From JAJFUV01 sp964561215 (GTDB lineage: Bacteria > Acidobacteriota > Terriglobia > Bryobacterales > Bryobacteraceae), in NCBI GenBank assembly GCA_964561215.1, contig CAZLOS010000050.1, forward strand, positions 1 to 33,330: a DNA stretch of 33,330 nucleotides, read 5' to 3'. The notes beneath the pieces were generated by a model that was not told where the DNA came from, did not search any database, and saw nothing but the letters and a program-made list of their open reading frames with translations. Positions 25,401 through 30,942 of this stretch are shown here, piece after piece. The translations under genes and the position numbers were made by a program. Every line of letters begins with the position of its first letter. Position 1 is the first letter of the stretch.

Positions 25401-26336
25401 GAGGGCGCCGTGCTGCGAGTACGGGCATGCCTGTGCGTTGAACGCCTTCCAGCACGTGCGGGAGATCTTGCGCGTCGGGTACGGAAGGTTCAGCTCGTAG
25501 AGGCCATCAGAAGCCGTGACCTTGAACTCGGGACCAGCATCGAGCGACCAGTTGACAATGTCGCCCTTCCACAGGTCGAGTTTGATCCCCGTGCCGACGT
25601 GGAATAGCGAGAATGCGATCGACGCCCGATACAGATCAACGTCGTTGGCGAGGTCGCGCATGACGCGATCCGCGTTGCCGAAAACGAACGAGGCGTCGTC
25701 CGACTCGTTCCCCATTCCTTGCGAGATGCCGTCGAAGTCGATCAGCCGCGCTTGGTTGAGTTGCCCACCGATGGTGCAGCGTCGATCGGAAAGCCAGATC
25801 GCCGGATACCCGGCCTGGAGCGGGACGATCTTGATAAGTGGGATGACCTGCTGGACCTGCGAGAGGAGAGCATCCTTGAGCGCCTGCGAGGGGAACCGGG
25901 TAACGGTCGAGTTGAGGGTGTAGGTTGGCGCGGAGGACGGAATCTCGATGAGCGTCACACCGATCGAGCACGCCCAGTCCGCAACCATCTGCCAGGAAAG
26001 TGGCTCGTTGGCAAAGCGGCACGTGAAGGCGGTCGCGCCGTTGCCGTCGTCGTTCGGCGCGTTGTAGGTGAACGCGCCGTAGGGCCCGTACTTCGATTCC
26101 CAGAAGTTCCGGAGCGCAATCCGCTGGGCGTCGTTCATCCACGTGCGCCGGACGGTGAACCGGCGCGCTCCCGTGCCCAGCAAGAAGCGCTGTTCAATCT
26201 TCGCGTTCCCTGAGCCGAACTGGTGGATGGCCACCTCCGGATGGCTCGCGCGGCCGTACGGGTACTCCGGCACGATGGGAAAGACACCGGACGCGACCAT
26301 TTCCGGAACTGGAACGTTTCCTATATAGTCAGACAT
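22476..26336 (-). CDS. Tail-tip/hub protein: gpM-like + Cys-rich (gpL-like) + gpJ-like domains
   Basis: The product has 1286 residues. Residues about 40-135 (RFTVRRTWMNDAQRIALRNF, then WESKYGPYGAFTYNAP and GVTLIEIP) resemble small minor tail proteins of the lambda gpM/DUF2460 kind. Residues about 170-345 end in four cysteines (C295, C304, C325, C335; TCWKAFNAQACPYSQHG…ANSCDKNYDTPNGCLAHG), the arrangement of the iron-sulphur domain of lambda gpL and related DUF2163 proteins. From about 550 to 870 the sequence resembles hub domains of gpJ-type proteins (LQEEKPLRDWLQEVL, then AFGKLRIGIREN), followed by beta-rich C-terminal domains. It would form the tip that closes the tail tube and docks the fibre. 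Confidence 0.8.
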   Translation of the reverse strand: MSDYIGNVPVPEMVASGVFPIVPEYPYGRASHPEVAIHQFGSGNAKIEQRFLLGTGARRFTVRRTWMNDAQRIALRNFWESKYGPYGAFTYNAPNDDGNGATAFTCRFANEPLSWQMVADWACSIGVTLIEIPSSAPTYTLNSTVTRFPSQALKDALLSQVQQVIPLIKIVPLQAGYPAIWLSDRRCTIGGQLNQARLIDFDGISQGMGNESDDASFVFGNADRVMRDLANDVDLYRASIAFSLFHVGTGIKLDLWKGDIVNWSLDAGPEFKVTASDGLYELNLPYPTRKISRTCWKAFNAQACPYSQHGALDLVHFPDAAANSCDKNYDTPNGCLAHGMKKYYGGIVAEPQGVRIKDNSTGVWGFGRSTLTSTSIVADSIYDQVLPEVYTDTEMPVNCKIAAGRDESDFYEALGIVGEGPLVAYTPTHYEDKDGDGNAETLVGHTLDGQAHHGYPKNDYGLRLVLGNDPAGDTDFFSLDQSGNQTGGDFRKVYSGNSTFKDNFAAGTAFVVIRRSDSKGLQLSKPGDHAMIATVAQGMRGWVWTSPDVRVYGPALTNPVWIAVNMLMRARGLRLGANATTQQLDAAEALFDVQAAIDAASICDDQVTKLVGTGSETQFVFRGTLQEEKPLRDWLQEVLMNCLGYYTFAFGKLRIGIRENSSVIEAFTDGNILFRSLQLAPLKPTFNHLTANFADQDFAFVTNSVSVYDVDHAALMGGAGPMYLKSNVNLCGTSTKSQAARIVSTRLREELGGTSAAEWKAARQIGFKTTVLALNTEPGMVCSMTHADMPSGAGEFRVVSWRLNKDFSIDVQGRTTTDSMYDLVAGPKPADVEPNPVPEEILYDTGAPGLVSGTPKLADYGTFALDDIQVEPDAAGNMNIVSAHELTLSLYYVDELATDLWASIDVAIDKDADPVAVASTVNPATSRVFRVGDFVIFNDEHQNPDVGYLRGYECMQIVGPGNVGDVVPTGEFQLARKWDDDARPGMACFETLKCAHPQGMRFFKIDYKTFTYSVQKGFFRTPGLPARVEAMLPSACIIAAVVGVANHFGYGEMRTFGLYHHSEPFMPGARTCNGGAYSFQIPGPLAVADTVVIPMRVHDSTSIRCIFAYVQTATTDGQSAFLVKYSKDDGATWQPLEYMGIGQKIPGGWKNTYDALVVDEGFGRPATRRLPYNNFGVVFYQAVTAGSDPQTVNTASYGANRLGFEVGEFVHINLGKPDEEYVQVLTADPPNQTFTAVFAKDHAMGATVSPTIWPTAILNEGDSLAFDILAVASPDPGSDLTVVVQT

Positions 26337-26360
26337 AGGGGATTAGGGACGAAGGAACAC

Positions 26361-26852
26361 ATGAGATTGCTCTCGCGCATTCTTGGTCAGGCCGCCGAGG
26401 TGAAGTGCGAAGGCGTCCACCTTGCCGAAGCTGAGCCCTGGCGCGTAGACTCAACACGTGACATGGGAAGGTTCCTTCGGGCGCTGAAGGTACTTGTGCC
26501 AGAAGATTCCGTCGCGTATTTCGAGGACACCGGAGAGAGGCACTTCGCCGAGTATCTCCAGCGAACGGCGATCACCCCTACCGTGCAGATCGCAAGAGGC
26601 ACCATCTGGCCCAAGCCCGACTGCTATCACGTCCCAATGGCTGCAGGAATGGCAGACAAGCTCGCCGGCTATTTGGAGAAGAATCCGTGCGGCTTCGTTT
26701 GCTCACATCTCCACATCTACCGCGACGGCGTCGTCCTCCTGGAGTGGCACGATGCGCTCGACAATCCGATCTACATCTCGCGGTCTATCGATGAGCAATC
26801 CGTAAGTCGGTTCGCCAGTTCGCTGGGCGCTGCCTACGGAATCGGATGGTAG
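26361..26852 (+). CDS. Plus-strand 163-aa protein of unknown function in the tail module
   Basis: The ATG at 26361 follows GAAGGAA and gives MRLLSRILGQAAEVKCEGVH. The frame is open back to 26223, but that part shadows the opposite tail gene. Conserved-looking blocks are EPWRVDSTRDMGRFLRAL, ARGTIWPKPDCYHVP, and SHLHIYRDGVVLLEWHDALD followed by NPIYIS. I recall a family of similar length in other bacteria, without a function. The gene is inserted between divergent and convergent tail genes: only 24 bases separate its ATG from the tail-tip gene's ATG, and 7 bases separate its stop from the next stop. Its promoter must therefore lie inside coding sequence. It is a typical 'moron' position. Confidence 0.75.
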   Translation: MRLLSRILGQAAEVKCEGVHLAEAEPWRVDSTRDMGRFLRALKVLVPEDSVAYFEDTGERHFAEYLQRTAITPTVQIARGTIWPKPDCYHVPMAAGMADKLAGYLEKNPCGFVCSHLHIYRDGVVLLEWHDALDNPIYISRSIDEQSVSRFASSLGAAYGIGW

Positions 26853-26859
26853 TGAGCGT

Positions 26860-27129
26860 TCATCGATCCTCTACTCGGACTGTGATCGAGCGGTCGTCGG
26901 TGCGGCCGCCGGAAGTTCCGATGCGGTTCGTAACGACATAGCTTCGGCCCACCTGCCCGCCTCGGAGCCAGACGGTCGCCTTGGTTTGCGTGAACGTGTC
27001 ACTTACCTTCTCGATGGCCGCGCCGTTCTCCAGGAGCCATTCGCTCGAGGAAATCTGGTCGCCAGCCAGCCATGCCGACCAATCCACCGAGTAGTCGAGC
27101 ACCGCATCAGGGTCTTTGGTGAACGTCAT
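26860..27129 (-). CDS. Small phage structural protein (fibre/tail adaptor-like)
   Basis: The product has 89 residues from the ATG at 27129 (MTFTKDPDAVLDYSVDWSAW). This start overlaps the upstream stop by 4 bases; the longer open frame to 27363 is a shadow. The chain 'LDYSVDWSAWLAGDQISSSEW…TVWLRGGQVGRSYVVTNRI…DRSITVRVEDR' is a beta-sandwich pattern seen in many small phage proteins (DxxxDWxxWLxxGDxIxxSxW). These are annotated as fibre-tail adaptors or head-proximal proteins. It belongs to the late operon. Confidence 0.8.
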   Translation of the reverse strand: MTFTKDPDAVLDYSVDWSAWLAGDQISSSEWLLENGAAIEKVSDTFTQTKATVWLRGGQVGRSYVVTNRIGTSGGRTDDRSITVRVEDR

Positions 27130-27575
27130 GCGCCAATGCTCCTGCCCTCCCGCTGGGTCTGAAGAGTCCGCTCCTCTGCCGGGACGACCAGGACGCGCGT
27201 CTCCGGGCGCAGGAACACGATACGGGCGTCGATGCCGGCCCGCAGCGTGCGCGACTCCATCCGGACGCAGAGAGTCCGATTGGCGGGTGTGCCGACTGCG
27301 GACCGCATCACCCCGACCACGCGAGCCCAGCCGGTCGCTACCCCCGCCAACGTTTGCGCGCACGACGCGCCGCCGAGCACGGTCGACGTCCCGGTGGCGG
27401 CGCCAGCGAGCGTGCGCACACGGGCCAACTGTGCGCGAACGGTCGCCAATCCTGCGGCGGTGCCACGAAGACTCCAGGTGGTCGCTAGGCGGCCGGTTGC
27501 CGAACTGGAGCCCGTGGCGATTCCGCTGAGCGCCTCGATGGTCCCGCTGGAGCGAAGCAGCAGGAGCAGGGACAT
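27126..27575 (-). CDS. Repeat-containing small tail-region protein
   Basis: The product has 149 residues from the ATG at 27575 (MSLLLLLRSSGTIEALSGIA). It consists largely of degenerate units such as LSGIATGSSSATGRL, LRGTAAGLATVRAQL and LAGAATGTSTVLGGA, then LAGVATGWARVVGV. A basic C-terminus follows (RMESRTLRAGIDARIVF). Such 'LxGxAxGxSxxxGxL' repeats are common in phage structural proteins near tail fibres. The stop overlaps the next start by 4 bases. The repeat composition and Arg-rich end are unusual for a folded enzyme. Confidence 0.7.
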   Translation of the reverse strand: MSLLLLLRSSGTIEALSGIATGSSSATGRLATTWSLRGTAAGLATVRAQLARVRTLAGAATGTSTVLGGASCAQTLAGVATGWARVVGVMRSAVGTPANRTLCVRMESRTLRAGIDARIVFLRPETRVLVVPAEERTLQTQREGRSIGA

Positions 27576-27579
27576 GAGA

Positions 27580-29121
27580 CTACTTCTGGACCGCCATCTC
27601 AAAGCACTCCGCACCGGCCATCCGCTGGACAATCAGGAAGACGAGCTTCGTCGTGCCGTCCACAAACATCGCCGTCGCCATGCGCTGGCCCACCGCCGCC
27701 GTGCCCATCGGATAGCGGAGGTAGAACGCGGGAGAGAGCGTGCGGTTTTTCGAGTCCCACTTCAGGCACCGCTGCCCGCCACTCGGGTTGATGAACGTGA
27801 ACCGGCCACCGCTGGTGTACGGATCGGGGGTGCAGGTCGTCCCGGTGGTGAAGGTCATTCCCGACCCGCCGTACACGATGGCTGCGGTCCACGTGCCGGT
27901 AGTGCCGCCAGCTATATCAAACAGATCCATCACCGCGCCCGCGCCGCCACGGAAGACGTAAACGTAGCTGTGCCGCGCTTGCTTTCCGGCGTCCGGCCGG
28001 AGGAAGAACGATGGGCAGGCGATCGATCCAGCACCGTGCGCCGCGGACCGCGCCGCGAACGTTGTGGTGTCCCACGTGTTGCTGCCGATGCCGTAGGTAA
28101 AGGTGCTGCTGCTGCCTGATCCCCAGTACAGGATGCGGTCGCCGTTCAATTCGATCACGAACTTCGCGCTCGCCGAAGGCGTCACCGTCCACGCCGGGAC
28201 CGTGTACGCCGGAGACGCGCCGGCCGTGTGGGACGTGATGTTCCTGCGCTGGCCCACAGCGGTCGGGTTGGCTGCGTCCTCCACGATCCGGATCTGGAAG
28301 TTGCGGTACTCGTTGGCGAGCACGCCAGAATCCGCGCCCGCTACGGTGCCCGTGATGCTGGTCGCGGAGGAGGCCGTCGCCGTCAACACGTCGAAGAATC
28401 CTTTGCCCGGATCGGTGTCGAACGGGACGTACGATTCATCGAGGCCGAGGAAGGAGGAATCGGTGCTCAACGTGGCGGGCAGGTTCGTGGTGGCAAGGTT
28501 GCCGGAGAACGAGTTGGTGGCGATGTCGTAGTACTTCCAGCAACCAGCAGCCAGCGTCCCCGCGCTCAACATGAACAGGCGTCCGGACAGGATCTCATAC
28601 CCGTCGCCGTTGGCCGAAATAAATGAGAGCGGAGAGTCCAGGTAGAGCGTCGGCGTCGTGCCGCCCGTGTTGCCGACGATGTATCGCTCCTCGACCTTGC
28701 CCGCGCCGCCCGCGCTGTTGCCGATGATTCGGATCTTGAAGCCGTTCGAGTTGCCCTTGTTCGCCAACTGGTTCGGCGCAACGGCGGCCGGAAGTGCGGT
28801 GCTCAAGACGACGCTGGTTGTGGTGCCGCCCGCAGCGAGCGTGCCGCGCGGTCCTTGAGAAGGCATCATCACCGCTCCCGCGCCCGCGCCGAACGTGCCG
28901 GTCAATCCAGGCGAGGCCAACTGGAACCAATCGTCGTCCTCCACGTCGTATGCCCACAACGTCGTCGCGTTGACGAGCATGTATACGTAAGCGCCGCGGT
29001 CACTGTTGTTCCGGAGGCCGGCGACCAACTGCGTGCCAGCAGCGGATGCCGCCCCTGCGTTGGCAATCGGACGCCACTCGGGGAGATCGATCAACGGCTT
29101 GAAAGCAAGAGTTGTAGGCAT
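27580..29121 (-). CDS. Beta-rich phage tail/adhesin protein with duplicated domain
   Basis: The product has 513 residues (MPTTLAFKPLIDLPEWRPIA). Gly/Thr/Ser-rich beta strands and segments such as YVYMLVNATTLWAYDVEDDD, RLFMLSAGTLAAGCWKYYDI and HSYVYVFRGGAGAVMDLFDI suggest a kelch-like or propeller fold. A block near 130-180 (FKIRIIGNSAGGAGKVEERY…) recurs near 285-335 (FQIRIVEDAANPTAVGQRR…), an internal duplication. It is encoded directly after the 136-aa gene with no gap. It could decorate the tail or bind surface sugars. Confidence 0.7.
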   Translation of the reverse strand: MPTTLAFKPLIDLPEWRPIANAGAASAAGTQLVAGLRNNSDRGAYVYMLVNATTLWAYDVEDDDWFQLASPGLTGTFGAGAGAVMMPSQGPRGTLAAGGTTTSVVLSTALPAAVAPNQLANKGNSNGFKIRIIGNSAGGAGKVEERYIVGNTGGTTPTLYLDSPLSFISANGDGYEILSGRLFMLSAGTLAAGCWKYYDIATNSFSGNLATTNLPATLSTDSSFLGLDESYVPFDTDPGKGFFDVLTATASSATSITGTVAGADSGVLANEYRNFQIRIVEDAANPTAVGQRRNITSHTAGASPAYTVPAWTVTPSASAKFVIELNGDRILYWGSGSSSTFTYGIGSNTWDTTTFAARSAAHGAGSIACPSFFLRPDAGKQARHSYVYVFRGGAGAVMDLFDIAGGTTGTWTAAIVYGGSGMTFTTGTTCTPDPYTSGGRFTFINPSGGQRCLKWDSKNRTLSPAFYLRYPMGTAAVGQRMATAMFVDGTTKLVFLIVQRMAGAECFEMAVQK

Positions 29122-29532
29122 TTAGCTGATCCTCATCCGAACGGAGCCGTACCAGAGATTCCGATCCAAGGGCTTACCGAGGATGTCCCAAATCGGAGCG
29201 CCCCCGAACTGCGTCATCGTCGTGACGGTGCTGACCGTAGTCACCGTGCCCGAGCTGACCGTGACTGCGGGGGTGTTGTCCACGGAGACACGCGTGCGAC
29301 CCGTTCCGGGCTCCTGGGAGATCGGACGAGTGATGGCTTCCAGAATCGCGTACATGGCGGCGCTGATATCCGAGAGCGACACCTCTTGCGTGCCGTCCGC
29401 GCGCACGCTGGCATGGTTGGCCGATCCCTCCGCGCCATCCGTGAGCTTCACCCGCTGGAAATGCCGCCCACTGATCTCGTCAGTGGCGACCGTTGCGCCA
29501 GCGCCAGGCGTGATGTCTACGTTGTCGGCCAC
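29122..29532 (-). CDS. Small phage structural protein
   Basis: The product has 136 residues from the GTG at 29532, with GGGAGGAC about 8 bases upstream. The start MADNVDITPGAGATVATDEI followed by SGRHFQRVKLTDG is a recurrent N-terminus in phage structural proteins (as I recall it: 'DNVxIxxGxGxxVATDEIxGxHxQRVKL'). The rest is Thr/Val/Ser-rich and probably beta-structured. It fits in the late operon between two tail-type genes. Confidence 0.75.
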   Translation of the reverse strand: MADNVDITPGAGATVATDEISGRHFQRVKLTDGAEGSANHASVRADGTQEVSLSDISAAMYAILEAITRPISQEPGTGRTRVSVDNTPAVTVSSGTVTTVSTVTTMTQFGGAPIWDILGKPLDRNLWYGSVRMRIS

Positions 29533-29536
29533 CGGA

Positions 29537-29935
29537 TTAGTCCTCCCTCACGACGAGCGTGCCCGGCGCGAACTGGCCGTAGTCTCCACTGAGGACGGTT
29601 TTCGAAGTCGTGAGCGCGTCCCAATAAAGGAGGTTGCCGCCAGCCGGCGCGTCGAACACGCCGAACGCGACCGCTTGCGACCAGTCCGCTTGCGCGGGTC
29701 CAAACTGGATGCTGTTCGTGTTGGCGATCTTCCGGACGTTCCCTGCGTCCGTGGCGGGCGCACCGAACACGATCGCCTGCCGCGAGTAACCGTTGCCAGC
29801 CAGTTCCGTGCCCGCGCTCGCATCGTCGGCGGGTGGGACGGAAAACAGTCCAACGTACGGCGTAACGCCCGCCAGCGCACTGCCGCGCAGGACATTGAGC
29901 ACAGCATCGGTATGGGACTGCGACTTGCCAGGCAT
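29537..29935 (-). CDS. Phage tail fibre-like/head-decoration protein
   Basis: The product has 132 residues from the ATG at 29935, with AGGAG 7 bases before it. An upstream in-frame start at 29959 exists but would overlap the previous stop. The pattern 'TDAVLNVLRGSALAGVTPYV…GLFSVPPADD…GTELAGNGYSRQAIVFGAP…WSQAVAFGVFDAPAGGNLLYWDALTTSKTVLSGD' matches a very common phage protein class (GLYTxxPxxxxxGTEVxGxGYxRQxVxF…FGIFDAxxGGxLLYxGxL). Its members are attached to tails or capsids. Confidence 0.85.
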   Translation of the reverse strand: MPGKSQSHTDAVLNVLRGSALAGVTPYVGLFSVPPADDASAGTELAGNGYSRQAIVFGAPATDAGNVRKIANTNSIQFGPAQADWSQAVAFGVFDAPAGGNLLYWDALTTSKTVLSGDYGQFAPGTLVVRED

Positions 29936-29945
29936 GGGCTTCTCC

Positions 29946-30347
29946 TCAGGCGAGCTCAATGAGTTCGATTTGCACGTCCGACCGGCCCGGCGTGACGGAC
30001 TGGCTCCATTCGGAGTTGAACCGGACGGTGTACCTGCCCGTCACCGCGGCACCGGTCGGGTCATACGAGAATCTGGGGTTGGTCTCGTATGGATCGTAGA
30101 AGTAGAACGGTTCGTGCGCGCCGTTCCGCGCGTCGTAGAAGTTCCGGAGCGCGGTCAGCTGCGCCGGCGTGAGGCGCTTCGTCAGTTGCCACTTCTTGCG
30201 GCTGGTGGACGCCTGCGCCGACCGTTGGGACTCGCCGTTCCGGTACTCGTTGTCGGTGACTGGATACTCGCGCGTGTGGACGAACGCCCGCGAGAGCGAA
30301 TAGGGCATGACCGTCGTCGCTGCAGCATTCTGAACGGGACTGGGCAT
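29946..30347 (-). CDS. Minor tail protein, gpM/DUF2460-like
   Basis: The product has 133 residues. The C-terminal about 90 residues (KKWQLTKRLTPAQLTALRNF, YDARNGAHEPFYFYDPYETN, and VQIELIELA) follow the same layout as the N-terminal domain of the 1286-aa tail-tip protein. Such proteins form rings at the end of the tape-measure/tube complex. No strong Shine-Dalgarno precedes the ATG at 30347; an in-frame ATG further in (MPYSLSRAF) is an alternative. Confidence 0.75.
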   Translation of the reverse strand: MPSPVQNAAATTVMPYSLSRAFVHTREYPVTDNEYRNGESQRSAQASTSRKKWQLTKRLTPAQLTALRNFYDARNGAHEPFYFYDPYETNPRFSYDPTGAAVTGRYTVRFNSEWSQSVTPGRSDVQIELIELA

Positions 30348-30417
30348 GGAGCTCGGGCGTGCCGGTTGGTGGCTACAGAGCGCTCAGGGGCATGGCATCC
30401 ATTTAGAATGGAGTGCG

Positions 30418-30933
30418 ATGGTACAGGAAGATGCAGAGGGTCTGAGTCACTTGGCTCGTCACGAAGCCGGACACGCCGTACTTGCCTGGTGGCTCGGATA
30501 CGACCTGCGTACCGCGAGTATTGAGATGAGCCGGGACCGGGGCGCGTTCTACTCCACTCATGTCGTAACGTCCAAAGAGGACGAACTTATGAGAGTGCTT
30601 GGTGGGCCGGTTGCAGAGGAGATGTCAAGAAGGCGCCGTCCGGACCAGCACCTAATAGTCCTATCGTCCGATCACCCCGATCACGAAAACTTGCTCAGGT
30701 TCACCCGCTCACTCGCTGGACCGCGACCCTACACGAAAGTTCAAATCGAGTACCAAAGGAGGGTCTTTTTAGTTCTCAGGCCAGCCTGGAGCGCCGTCGA
30801 AGCAATCGCCGCCCGCCTTACTGTAAGTCTGGATGGGACTGAGAAAGCCACTCTTTCTGGCTGTGAACTGGATAGCATACTGCGGGAACACAAAGTACCG
30901 CAGCGAAACTCGGCTAATCACGATCAGGACTGA
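30418..30933 (+). CDS. Stand-alone M41 (FtsH-like) metalloprotease-like protein
   Basis: The product has 171 residues from the ATG at 30418, with GGAG five bases before it. The zinc motif HEAGH is at residues 15-19 in LARHEAGHAVLAWWLGYDLR, followed by VLGGPVAEEMSRRR (about 60-73) and SSDHPDHENLLRF (about 83-95). In FtsH the order is HEAGH, then 'AGRAAEE', then an Asp in 'xNDL' as third zinc ligand; all three are matched here. No AAA+ ATPase domain or membrane segment is present, so this is the peptidase part alone. Upstream open sequence from 30346 is not coding. It is on the plus strand between the gpM-like and tape-measure genes and ends 9 bases from the tape-measure stop. The substrate is unknown. 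Confidence 0.7.
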   Translation: MVQEDAEGLSHLARHEAGHAVLAWWLGYDLRTASIEMSRDRGAFYSTHVVTSKEDELMRVLGGPVAEEMSRRRRPDQHLIVLSSDHPDHENLLRFTRSLAGPRPYTKVQIEYQRRVFLVLRPAWSAVEAIAARLTVSLDGTEKATLSGCELDSILREHKVPQRNSANHDQD

Positions 30934-30942
30934 ACTGGGTAA

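Noticed and set aside
23979..25607. 542-aa plus-strand open frame
   Set aside because: It is antisense to the tail-tip gene, whose frame has Cys-cluster and hub motifs.
26223..26360. Longer start for the 163-aa cargo gene
   Set aside because: The extra part is antisense to the tail-tip N-terminus. The ATG at 26361 has GAAGGAA upstream and begins the plausible protein.
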